Source of the DNA: Clostridia bacterium
GTDB lineage: Bacteria > Bacillota > Clostridia > Oscillospirales > CAG-272
Length of the DNA: 55,025 nucleotides
Assembly (NCBI GenBank): GCA_017550315.1
Contig: JAFZPN010000130.1
Span: 1 to 55,025 of the forward strand
Direction of reading: 5' to 3'
Shown here: positions 16,280 to 23,678 of the stretch, piece after piece
Position numbering within the stretch: the first letter of the stretch is position 1
Layout: each line of letters starts with the position of its first letter
Program-made: the position numbers and the translations under genes
Notes under the pieces: generated by a model
Told to the model about the DNA's origin: nothing
Seen by the model: only the letters and a program-made list of their open reading frames with translations
Database searches by the model: none

Positions 16280-16462
16280 TCATGCTTCGGAAACGGCCGG
16301 AGCGGCGTCGCTCTCTTCCGGTTTTTTGCCGTCCTTCGGAGGCTTCATGCCGAACGGGGGCTTCATCCCTTTCGGAGGTGCGATCGGGTTTCCGTTTTCA
16401 TCCTTCGGGGGCTCGGGTCTTTCGCCGTCCTTCATCGGCATCGGGCGTTTCGCGTCTTCCAT
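16280..16462 (-). CDS. Small proline/lysine-rich protein of unknown function
   Basis: A 60-residue, highly charged and proline-rich protein with repeated Pro-Pro-Lys units (KDGERPEPPKDENGNPIAPP, then PPFGMKPPKDGKKP) and no membrane segment. The ATG at 16462 has AAAGGAG 8 nt upstream, which is why the 41-residue upstream extension is not used. It is followed by a good terminator, so it forms a single-gene unit. Such short PPKD-rich proteins occur in Clostridia, but I know no function. Confidence 0.5.
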   Translation of the reverse strand: MEDAKRPMPMKDGERPEPPKDENGNPIAPPKGMKPPFGMKPPKDGKKPEESDAAPAVSEA

Positions 16463-16644
16463 GGTAAGAATCTCCTTTGTTGTTTGAATTTTGATTCTGG
16501 CCATATCATACACCCTGTATGTGTCAGCTTTATGAGGGCGGACGGAAACTCCCGTGAATCCCGGATGAAAACGAACGTTCTGCAAGTGGGAAGGAGGTCT
16601 TCATGCCCGCGCGCATCGCTGACCGTGCTTCCGCCGCGTGTGAC

Positions 16645-17055
16645 TCATTCGGTCAGCGACTTTGCAAATGCTGCGGCGGCTGTGAGGTCGTCCGCGTCGG
16701 GCTTTCCCTTGTGTACGCCCTTGAATTCTCCGCGGCAGTGAAACTCTTTTTCATGCATGGGGATCCCGACCTTGTCCGCCTCGGCTTTGACTTTTTTCCA
16801 CGTGGAATTCAGCATGGCAGCCGAGCCGAAATTGACGAGACGCCCTACCTTGTCTTTGTCCAGCGACCGGATAAACGCCCGCACCTCCGGGTCGATGGTG
16901 AACGCATAGTAGGAATTGCCGAGGAAGAGAAGATCGACGGGTTCGTCTACGGGCTCGCTGATCGGAAGGGCCTCCACGCCGAGGGCCGCGGCGATCGCCT
17001 CCGCCAGTTTCTTCGTGTTCCCGGTTTTCGTGTAGTATCTGACCGCGCATTTCAT
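16645..17055 (-). CDS. Flavodoxin family protein
   Basis: FMN-binding electron carrier fold, 136 residues. The N-terminal phosphate-binding loop is YYTKTGNTKKLAEAIA, followed by LLFLGNSYYAFTIDPEVRAF, the usual flavin-contact loop, and VNFGSAAMLNSTW. The start at 17055 (M-K-C-A-V) has GGAGG 7-8 nt upstream; the longer frame upstream is not flavodoxin-like. The partner reductase or oxidoreductase is not evident among neighbours. Confidence 0.85.
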   Translation of the reverse strand: MKCAVRYYTKTGNTKKLAEAIAAALGVEALPISEPVDEPVDLLFLGNSYYAFTIDPEVRAFIRSLDKDKVGRLVNFGSAAMLNSTWKKVKAEADKVGIPMHEKEFHCRGEFKGVHKGKPDADDLTAAAAFAKSLTE

Positions 17056-17119
17056 AAGAAAAACCTCCGTTTTCTGATGGTGAATGATCGTTTGCTTTGT
17101 CAAAACCGTCTTTGACCGC

Positions 17120-17773
17120 TCACGCTTCCCGTTCCGGTTCAAACGCATATTTCCGGAAGATCCAGATCAGGATCATATAGCACACGGTTTTCGGGAGCAT
17201 GAGCATCCCGAGCAGCGGAACGATGCCCGCGGCGACCGCGACCGGGATGTAGAACAGGAAGGACAGCGTGACGAGCAGCCATACGGGGCTGAGCGTCCGG
17301 ATCGCGGTCCTCTTTTGGAAATACAGCCACACGACGACGCAGCCGAGGGCGACGAACGGGACGTTGCGCACGACGCCCCAGAGCACCGCGCTCTCGTTCC
17401 CCAGCCAGTTGTTCTGCGGGAGCAGGCACAGCAGCACGCGGACCGCGGTCAGCGCGTAAACGACGGCGCTCAGTGTCCGGTTTTCGCGCTCGTCATAAAC
17501 CCGCAGCCACAGCCGGTACAGCAGCAGATAAAACACTGTCATCGTTATGGACGTGACGAGCTTGCCGATCCCCAGCCACGCGGTGAAATCCGCGTCCACG
17601 AAATAATTCAGCACGCGCGGCACGAGATGAAAGGCGTCCCCGATGCCGAGGATCAGGACGGCGCTGCCCATGAGTCTGCCGACCGTATCCCTGCGCCGGC
17701 AGAGGATGGAAAGGCCGACCGCGACGGCGAAGATCAGGTATAGAATATCAAAGGCGCTTTCTCCGTATTTCAT
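17120..17773 (-). CDS. Polytopic membrane protein, unknown function
   Basis: A 217-residue protein with about six to seven hydrophobic spans and short loops, including GDAFHLVPRVLNYFVDADFT between early spans and LPQNNWLGNESAVLWG on a later loop. AGGAG precedes the ATG by about 7 nt. I do not recognise a family with confidence. Same strand as flavodoxin (64 nt downstream) and glutathione peroxidase upstream. Confidence 0.65.
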   Translation of the reverse strand: MKYGESAFDILYLIFAVAVGLSILCRRRDTVGRLMGSAVLILGIGDAFHLVPRVLNYFVDADFTAWLGIGKLVTSITMTVFYLLLYRLWLRVYDERENRTLSAVVYALTAVRVLLCLLPQNNWLGNESAVLWGVVRNVPFVALGCVVVWLYFQKRTAIRTLSPVWLLVTLSFLFYIPVAVAAGIVPLLGMLMLPKTVCYMILIWIFRKYAFEPEREA

Positions 17774-17830
17774 CGCATTCTCCTGAAAGAATTCCGTCCG
17801 GCTTCAGACCGTCTGCCGGATCGCGTGTGA

Positions 17831-18385
17831 TCACTGCTTATCCAGTTCCGCTTCGACCGCAGCACGGACGTCCTTCATATCCACGGTGGGCTCAAACCGG
17901 GCGACAACCTCTCCCTTCCGGCTGACGAGGAATTTCGTGAAATTCCACTTGATATACGCTTTGTCGCCGAACTGTTTGTTGTTCATGTCCGCAAACTTGT
18001 TCAGCGCGGCGTTTTTCAATCCCTTGCCGAAGCCCTCGAACGGCTTTTGTGCCGCCAGGAACGCATAGAGCGGATCGGCGTCTTCTCCGTTGACGTCGAT
18101 TTTCTTAAACTGTGGGAACTCCGTCCCGAATTTCAAGGTGCAGAAATCGTGGATCTCGTCGTCGGATCCCGGTGCCTGATTCGCGAACTGGTTGCACGGG
18201 AAGTCGAGGATCTCGAAGCCCTTTTCTTTCAAATCCTTATACATGGCTTCGAGCGGTTCGTAATGCGGCGTGAAGCCGCATCCGGTGGCGGTGTTGACGA
18301 TCAGAAGCACTTTCCCCGCGTACGCCCCGAGGCACACCTCGTTCCCTTTTCTGTCTTTCACCGTAAAATCGTACACTGTGGACAT
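17831..18385 (-). CDS. Glutathione peroxidase family thiol peroxidase
   Basis: Reduces peroxides; in bacteria of this kind usually thioredoxin-dependent. Peroxidatic Cys at 36 in NTATGCGFTPHYEPLEAMY, the FPCNQFANQAPGSDDEI segment with the catalytic Gln and a possible resolving Cys, and the catalytic Trp/Asn in IKWNFTKFLVSRKG. 184 residues, the usual cytoplasmic form with Cys rather than selenocysteine. AAGGAGG lies upstream of the ATG. A plausible oxidative-stress defence in an anaerobe. Confidence 0.92.
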   Translation of the reverse strand: MSTVYDFTVKDRKGNEVCLGAYAGKVLLIVNTATGCGFTPHYEPLEAMYKDLKEKGFEILDFPCNQFANQAPGSDDEIHDFCTLKFGTEFPQFKKIDVNGEDADPLYAFLAAQKPFEGFGKGLKNAALNKFADMNNKQFGDKAYIKWNFTKFLVSRKGEVVARFEPTVDMKDVRAAVEAELDKQ

Positions 18386-18420
18386 CTTTGAATCCTCCTT
18401 ATGTTATGTAAATTTCTTAT

Positions 18421-18477
18421 CGCTGTAAGCGTCGCATCCGTCATTTACCCGGACGCTTATTTTTTAGTTTTTCGGTT
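18421..18477. other. Inverted repeat upstream of the peroxidase gene
   Basis: AAGCGTC (18427-18433) pairs with GACGCTT (18452-18458), with a partly paired interior, followed on the plus strand by TTTTTTAGTTTTT. It would work as a plus-strand terminator, yet no plus-strand gene ends here; on the minus strand it lies in the leader of the peroxidase gene and could be a leader stem. Confidence 0.4.
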
Positions 18478-18524
18478 TGTCCGGTACCTGTAACGGGACG
18501 CACTGCCGTTCTCATCCGATTCTC

Positions 18525-19436
18525 TCAAAGGAAGGCTTCCCTCTCCGTCCGTTCTTTTTTCGGCGGAAGCAGGAGGAGCATGGATGTTCTCTTTTTGTAT
18601 GCGGCATAATCAGTGCGGCGCTGCTCGTTGTGGCGTTCCATCATCGGGATGGAGACCGTCAGGAACAGCAACACGACCGCCAGGAATCCGAGGCCCATGT
18701 ACCAGATGTCGGGACGGAGCGCGGCAAAATACAGGTACAGCCCGATCCAGAAGGAGATCTCGCCGAGGTAGTTCGGATGACGGGAATACCGCCACACCGA
18801 GACATCGCACGTTCTGCCTTCCCCTCCGTGTTCTCGCAGGAACCGGTGAATCGCCCTGTCCGCGGAGAATTCCAGAAGCACGGCCCCGATCATGACAAGG
18901 ATCCCGACGACGGACAGGGGAGCGAACCCGGTCTCCCGGATCGCCAAGAGTCCGCTGACAAGACCCGCATACACGACGGCCGTGGGAACGAAATGCAGGC
19001 CGAAGAAGCTGATCATCTGAAAGACGAGCGGCGGGTATTTTTCCCGGTACATGGCATACCGCCAGTCCTCATGACCGAGCCCCCTGTACGTCGACAGCCA
19101 GTTTGCCGTCAGCCGGAACGACCACAGCACGATCAGGGCGAGAATGAGAACGGCATTCACATTCCAAAAGCCGAACCGGATCACGACGGCAAGGAGCATC
19201 ACCGGCGGCGCGGCGCTCCAGTACGGATCATAGATCGACACGTCGGAAAAAACGACGGAAAAGAGATAGAGCACCGCGGTCGCCGTCGCCGTGAAAGCCG
19301 CAGCCGCGGCAAACGGATTGCCGATCAAAAGGAAAGGCACAGCACCCGCGCCAAATGCGCAGAGATACGCGATCCCGTCGACGACAAGCCCCTTTTCCAC
19401 GTCGCTTTTTTGTCTGCCGATGTTGTCTTTGCTCAT
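18525..19436 (-). CDS. DUF1295 family membrane protein (steroid 5-alpha-reductase/ICMT-like fold)
   Basis: A 303-residue membrane protein with about eight spans. The C-terminal signature SVWRYSRHPNYLGEISFWIG and NWLSTYRGLGHEDWRY are characteristic of DUF1295, relatives of steroid reductases and isoprenylcysteine methyltransferases; the true reaction is unknown. The ATG at 19436 has AGGTGG just upstream. It overlaps the stop of a 14-codon mini-ORF with a stronger ribosome site, suggesting translational coupling. Confidence 0.82.
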   Translation of the reverse strand: MSKDNIGRQKSDVEKGLVVDGIAYLCAFGAGAVPFLLIGNPFAAAAAFTATATAVLYLFSVVFSDVSIYDPYWSAAPPVMLLAVVIRFGFWNVNAVLILALIVLWSFRLTANWLSTYRGLGHEDWRYAMYREKYPPLVFQMISFFGLHFVPTAVVYAGLVSGLLAIRETGFAPLSVVGILVMIGAVLLEFSADRAIHRFLREHGGEGRTCDVSVWRYSRHPNYLGEISFWIGLYLYFAALRPDIWYMGLGFLAVVLLFLTVSIPMMERHNEQRRTDYAAYKKRTSMLLLLPPKKERTEREAFL

Positions 19437-19477
19437 GAAAGCCACCTGCTTCCGTTTCTGTGTCTCCCATAGCTCAT
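19433..19477 (-). CDS. 14-residue leader mini-ORF coupled to the DUF1295 gene
   Basis: MSYGRHRNGSRWLS then TGA. AAAAGGAG lies 8 nt before its ATG, a better ribosome site than that of the main gene, and its stop overlaps the main ATG as ATGA. It is Arg-rich with no similarity I recognise; probably a translation-coupling leader. Confidence 0.4.
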   Translation of the reverse strand: MSYGRHRNGSRWLS

Positions 19478-19742
19478 GGTGTGTCTCCTTTTCTATCCTT
19501 TTTAGAAACCATCTCTCTGCTGTTTACCGTTTCTTCATTCGTATGCCGGGACTCTATCTTTTTATACACCGGACGGGAGAGTCAATAAAGAGAGGATTTG
19601 TAAATTTCTTCCGTTTTCGCGTAAAAATTCGGCAGCGGACGAAAAAGGACTGGTTATGCAGGGGATGCACTCCCCGGTCTCCTCGCAGCGGTTGTATTTC
19701 GTCCCAGCGCAAGGGGATGCCATGTGCAGTCCGAAAGCCTTC
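19478..19742. other. Intergenic stretch without a recognisable gene
   Basis: About 265 nt between the DUF1295 unit and the CDF terminator. Short open frames here resemble nothing I know. An inverted repeat of GGGGATGCACTCCCC type is at about 19660-19676. A weak minus-strand promoter may lie near 19560-19590 (TTGACT and TATAAA, but only 13 nt apart). Confidence 0.4.
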
Positions 19743-19743
19743 A

Positions 19744-19776
19744 AGAAAGAATGCCCGCGGCAAAAAAGCTGCGGGC
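19744..19776 (-). terminator. Terminator-like hairpin downstream of the CDF gene
   Basis: Minus strand GCCCGCAGC / GCCGCGGGC (19776-19768 and 19761-19753) with a TTTTTT loop, followed by ATTCTTTCTT. The 50 nt around it closely resemble the attenuator of the GNAT gene at 52781-52811, including an upstream GACGAG and a downstream CTTGAAGG that corresponds to the GNAT ribosome site. Confidence 0.6.
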
Positions 19777-19876
19777 GTGCTCGTCGTCTCACGGTGATAC
19801 TGCCTGACAAGTCGGAAGGAGAAACATTTCCCGACGGACAGCGTAAAGCCGGGAGGCAGCCGTTGAGGTGTTTTCT

Positions 19877-21007
19877 TTACTCCCCGCTCTCCTCGCTGAA
19901 ATCCGTATCCATCGCCACCTGAAGGGTGTAATCCGGATACGCTTTCTGCACCTTTTCGCAGATCTCCCGGTACACTTCCCTGCGGTCCTCGGCGTCGAAG
20001 CTGACGACGATATCGAAACGCAGGGTCTTTTCCTGCTTATCGAGATAGAACCCGTGCATCTGAAGGATATTCGGATTCTCCGTCACGATCCGGCGCACGT
20101 TTTCCCGCGCAGCAGCTGCTTCCGGATCCTTTGTATTGATGGAATACACGCCGATGGCCGTGAGGAACACGTTGTGCTTGCGGTACACGTCCATCATGAC
20201 CTTCCGGATCAGCTTGTCGAGATCGTCGGCGGACAGCGTGTCCGGGACCTCAATGTGGACCGACCCGTGATAGGCGTCCGGTCCGTAATTGTGTAAAACC
20301 AGATCATAGGCTCCGCTGATCTCCGGATAGTCCGTGACCGTTTCCTTGATCGCCCGCGCCAGCTCCGCGTCGGCCCGCTCGCCGAGGATCTTCGAGAGCG
20401 TTTCCCGGAGCATCTCCACCCCAGACTTGACAATCACGAGGGCGATCAGCGCGCCGAGCCACGCTTCGAGGGAGACGTGGAAGAGCAGATAGATCGCAGC
20501 TGCCGCTAAAGTGGACGCGGAGATCACGGAATCCAGCGTCGCGTCCTCTCCGGAGTGGATCAGAGAATCCGAATTCACCTTTTCGCCGACGTGCTTGACA
20601 TACCGTCCGAGGACGATCTTGACGATGACCGCCGCGGCGACGATGATCAGCGAAGCGACGCCGTAATCGGGCGTCTCCGGATGGAGGATCTTTTTCACGG
20701 ACTCCGTGAAGGCGGTGATGCCCGCATAGAGCACCAGCAGGGAGATCACCATCGCGCTCAGGTATTCGATCCTGCCGTACCCAAAGGGGTGCTTCCTGTC
20801 CGGTTCCTTGCCTGCCAGCTTCGTCCCGACGATGGTGATGACGGAGCTCGCGGCGTCGGAAAGGTTGTTGACCGCGTCCATCACGACGGCGATGGAGTGC
20901 GAGGTCAGGCCGACGACCGCTTTGGATGCCGCCAGAAAGACGTTGGCGAGGATGCCGATCACACTGGTCCGGACGATGATTTTATCGCGAGATGCATGTT
21001 CGTTCAT
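19877..21007 (-). CDS. Cation diffusion facilitator (CDF) exporter, Mn/Fe-type metal site
   Basis: Proton-driven metal efflux protein. Six spans in the first 200 residues (HSIAVVMDAVNNLSDAASS in TM2, GEDATLDSVISAS in TM5), a KEPDRKHPFGYGRIEYLSA loop, and a long cytoplasmic tail with two ferredoxin-like CDF C-terminal domains (YHGSVHIEVPDTLSADD, then LRFDIVVSFDAEDR). The membrane site reads Asn47-x3-Asp51 and Asp-x3-Asp rather than the His-Asp of zinc exporters, which fits the Mn (MntE-like) branch. 376 residues, long for a CDF because of the doubled C-terminal domain. Has its own consensus promoter. Confidence 0.88.
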   Translation of the reverse strand: MNEHASRDKIIVRTSVIGILANVFLAASKAVVGLTSHSIAVVMDAVNNLSDAASSVITIVGTKLAGKEPDRKHPFGYGRIEYLSAMVISLLVLYAGITAFTESVKKILHPETPDYGVASLIIVAAAVIVKIVLGRYVKHVGEKVNSDSLIHSGEDATLDSVISASTLAAAAIYLLFHVSLEAWLGALIALVIVKSGVEMLRETLSKILGERADAELARAIKETVTDYPEISGAYDLVLHNYGPDAYHGSVHIEVPDTLSADDLDKLIRKVMMDVYRKHNVFLTAIGVYSINTKDPEAAAARENVRRIVTENPNILQMHGFYLDKQEKTLRFDIVVSFDAEDRREVYREICEKVQKAYPDYTLQVAMDTDFSEESGE

Positions 21008-21105
21008 GGAGCAGAATCCCTCCGTTGATGGTTCACCTGTTTTCGATGGATTTCCGATAGCCGAACGCTTTGCGGAAAAGCGCTCAGCCGATACGGTATA
21101 GAGGT

Positions 21106-21134
21106 ATTATACCCGAAAGGATCCGTCCTGTCAA
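21106..21134 (-). promoter_or_regulatory. Consensus promoter of the CDF gene
   Basis: Minus strand TTGACA (21134-21129), 17 nt, TATAAT (21111-21106). The leader is about 90 nt and contains a stem GAGCGCTTT/AAAGCGTTC near 21085-21063. Confidence 0.88.
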
Positions 21135-21175
21135 GGAATGGGAGAGTATTTCGGAAAAAAGCGCGCAGGTCCGCA

Positions 21176-21814
21176 CTACTCCTGCCCGTCCCCCCCGGTG
21201 ATCCTGTCCATTTCTTCCTTCGGGCGCCAGAGATAGCTGAACTTCATTTCGGTGCCGTTCCGGATTTTCTTAAAGTTGACGATATGCCTGTACCAGATGG
21301 CAGCCGCCGCGACCGCGAGAAGGAGTACCCCCGGCACATCGTGCGTACGGATCCCGTAAACGACGAGAAAGATCAGCGAAGCGGTCGTCGGTACAAAGCA
21401 GATATAGTCGGTGAGGAAGACGACGGCGATCTCGACCGCCAGCAGGATCAGAAAGACGCGCCAATCGAACGCGAGGATGGCCCCGCCGAGGCAGGCAAGC
21501 CCCTTCCCGCCGCGGAATTTCATATAGAACGGGAAAATGTGCCCGAGGATCACGGCGCAGGCGGTCAGCGGAAAAGTGAGCGGGAAATCCGGGAAAAGAT
21601 GTTCCGTCAGCCGGATCACGAGAAAGGCTTTGAAAATGTCGAAGAGGGAGCAGAGGACGCCCGCCGTTTTCCCGAAGAGGATCAGGGCGTTTGATCCCCC
21701 GGCGTTTCCGGAGCCTTTTTTCCGAATATCGACCCCTTTGAATCTGCCCAGGAGATAGGAGGGATTGACCGTTCCCACGAGATATCCGAGCAGGAGGCAT
21801 ATAACTGCGTTCAT
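21176..21814 (-). CDS. plsY: PlsY-like glycerol-3-phosphate acyltransferase
   Basis: Membrane acyl-phosphate:glycerol-3-phosphate acyltransferase of phospholipid synthesis. Five or so spans with the three PlsY motif regions: KKGSGNAGGSNALILFGKT (motif 1, usually GSGN.G.TN), HIFPFYMKFRGGKGLACLGG (motif 2, with the GGKG loop), and a weaker motif 3. 212 residues. The ATG at 21814 follows GAGGTGA and overlaps the stop of the lipid-kinase gene (ATGA); upstream codons of the open frame belong to that gene. The altered motif 1 and the C-terminal basic extension suggest a divergent paralogue. Confidence 0.82.
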   Translation of the reverse strand: MNAVICLLLGYLVGTVNPSYLLGRFKGVDIRKKGSGNAGGSNALILFGKTAGVLCSLFDIFKAFLVIRLTEHLFPDFPLTFPLTACAVILGHIFPFYMKFRGGKGLACLGGAILAFDWRVFLILLAVEIAVVFLTDYICFVPTTASLIFLVVYGIRTHDVPGVLLLAVAAAAIWYRHIVNFKKIRNGTEMKFSYLWRPKEEMDRITGGDGQE

Positions 21815-22647
21815 TCCGCCGTCACCTCGTATTCCGTCACGTCGAGGATGGTCTCGCCGTCGATCTGGAGCGCGCACGGACGGTCGAAGCGCACGGAGAT
21901 GTCATGTCCTTCGCGCACTTCCACCATTTCGGTATGGTGGATGTGTTCCCCCTTGAAGATCGAGGGAAACACCGTGAGGGTCTTGAGCTTTCCGGAGCCG
22001 TACATCACGAGGACGGACACCTTGCCCGGCTTCCTCCGATCCTGCGCGGGAGCCGCCATCATGCCGCCGCCGTAATACCGCCCCTTCATGGTGGGCGCCA
22101 GCCAGACTATATGGTATTCCTTCGTCTTTCCGTCCACGGTCACGGCTGCGCGGACGGGCTTGAAGTGGAACAGAAGCCCCTTCACGGCGATCCCGGCGTA
22201 GTTGATCGGTTCGTCCGTCGTCTCCCGAAGCCGGTCTCCCACCTCGCAGCAGTACCCGTCGATGCCGAATCCCACGCCATTGATGAACTTGTAGCGCTTT
22301 CCCTTCACCGTCACCGTCGGAAGACGGGTAATATAGTCCCCGATCGGGACCGGTATGTCCGCCGTTCCGAGATCGCGCAGAAAATCGTTTCCGGTACCCG
22401 CGCCGCTGAAAAAGAGTTTTTCCGGGAGTTCGAGCCTCGCCGTGTCGTTGACGAAGTGATTCAGCGTCCCGTCCCCGCCACAGATCACGAAGGTGTCGCC
22501 CGCGTCATAGCGCGAGAAGAAAGCGGCGAAGTCGGATATGGTCGTGATGTCGGTGAAGTCCGGGTTTTCGTACTGTTCGGCGATCCTGTCCGCAGCGATA
22601 CGTCCTCTGTTCTGATTGGATTTCGGATTATACAGGATGTGAACCAT
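21811..22647 (-). CDS. Diacylglycerol/lipid kinase, DagK/YegS family
   Basis: Phosphorylates diacylglycerol or a related lipid. The nucleotide-binding motif FVICGGDGTLNHFVND is near residue 55, with GTGNDFLRDLG at about 85 (the second conserved glycine loop) and an N-terminal ILYNPKSNQNRGR. 278 residues, normal for the family. Coupled to plsY by an ATGA overlap, which makes sense since both act on glycerolipid head-groups. A possible -10 (TATAAT at about 22688-22683) lies upstream without a good -35. Confidence 0.88.
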   Translation of the reverse strand: MVHILYNPKSNQNRGRIAADRIAEQYENPDFTDITTISDFAAFFSRYDAGDTFVICGGDGTLNHFVNDTARLELPEKLFFSGAGTGNDFLRDLGTADIPVPIGDYITRLPTVTVKGKRYKFINGVGFGIDGYCCEVGDRLRETTDEPINYAGIAVKGLLFHFKPVRAAVTVDGKTKEYHIVWLAPTMKGRYYGGGMMAAPAQDRRKPGKVSVLVMYGSGKLKTLTVFPSIFKGEHIHHTEMVEVREGHDISVRFDRPCALQIDGETILDVTEYEVTAE

Positions 22648-22696
22648 GGTGATTCCCTCTGGTGATCGGATGAAATTTGGAATTATATCGAAAGGC

Positions 22697-22726
22697 TTGA
22701 CTTTTACCCCATATGTGTATTATAAT
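22697..22726 (+). promoter_or_regulatory. Promoter of the TetR gene
   Basis: TTGACT (22697-22702), 18-nt spacer, TATAAT (22721-22726). It leaves a leader of about 110 nt. Confidence 0.75.
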
Positions 22727-22841
22727 GGGTCACAAGGGAATTTCCAATGGACAAAAACGCGAAAAACAGCGGTTTATGCCGCATTTTGCGCCCGGTGTGT
22801 TTCTTATGCCGCAGAAAACCGCCAGATCGGGGGAGAAGACG

Positions 22842-23435
22842 ATGGAAGAAAACGTGCGCCAGGACAGGCGCGTCAGACGGACGAAGCGGGCGATCCGGAA
22901 TGCGTTCGCCGAACTCTTGTCGGAAAAACCGTATGAAGAGATCACGGTGACGGACATCACGGAGCTGGCCGACATCAACCGCAAGACCTTCTATAACTAT
23001 TACGCCGGGGTCTACGAGGTCGTGGCCGAGATCGAGGACAGCATCATCGCTTCCCTCGATGATGCGCTCTGCAACGTTGATCTGAACACGGCGATCCAGA
23101 ATCCGCAGATCATTTTCGAGCGCATCGCCGAGATCATCCACTCCGATCTCGACTTTTACGGCCATCTGCTCCGCATGAAAGGCAACGACGGTCTCATCGT
23201 GAAAATGGCCGAGCTCCTGAAAGCCCGGCTGCGCGATGTATTGTCGGATCAGATCGACCTGTCCTGCGAAAAGCTCGACGTTCTATTGGATTTTGAAGTG
23301 TACGGAATGATCAACGCCTACCGCAACTGGTTCATTGCCGGCACCGATCAGAGCATCGAAGGCCTGTCCGAAGAGGTCGGGATCCTGATCTTCCAGGGGA
23401 TCGCCGGGTTTCTGGCCGGACGGGAACCGGTGTGA
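22842..23435 (+). CDS. TetR/AcrR family transcriptional regulator
   Basis: A 197-residue repressor-type protein. The N-terminal HTH spans about 12-60: RTKRAIRNAFAELLSEKPYE, ITVTDITELADINRKTFYNY (recognition helix with the usual TFYNYY). The rest is a helical ligand domain without recognisable specificity. The ATG at 22842 has GGGGGAGA 6 nt upstream and gives the natural N-terminus; upstream in-frame ATGs lack a good site. It may control the secreted protein gene downstream, but no shared operator was recognised. Confidence 0.88.
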   Translation: MEENVRQDRRVRRTKRAIRNAFAELLSEKPYEEITVTDITELADINRKTFYNYYAGVYEVVAEIEDSIIASLDDALCNVDLNTAIQNPQIIFERIAEIIHSDLDFYGHLLRMKGNDGLIVKMAELLKARLRDVLSDQIDLSCEKLDVLLDFEVYGMINAYRNWFIAGTDQSIEGLSEEVGILIFQGIAGFLAGREPV

Positions 23436-23678
23436 TCCGCACAGAAGGAACAGATTGAGTCTTGGATGGTCGGAGTCCGCATGAGCCTCAACGAACAACA
23501 AAACAACAAGGATCCATGAATAACTGACGCAGACGTCACAAACGCCCCGCAAACATCCGGAAAAAAACACCTCAAATTCCGAAGAACTTCACAGAACCGC
23601 CCTTTGTCCGTCAGATTGGCCGTGTACAATACAGCCAACACAAACAATCCGCCTGAGAGAAAAGAAAGGACAAAGGCC

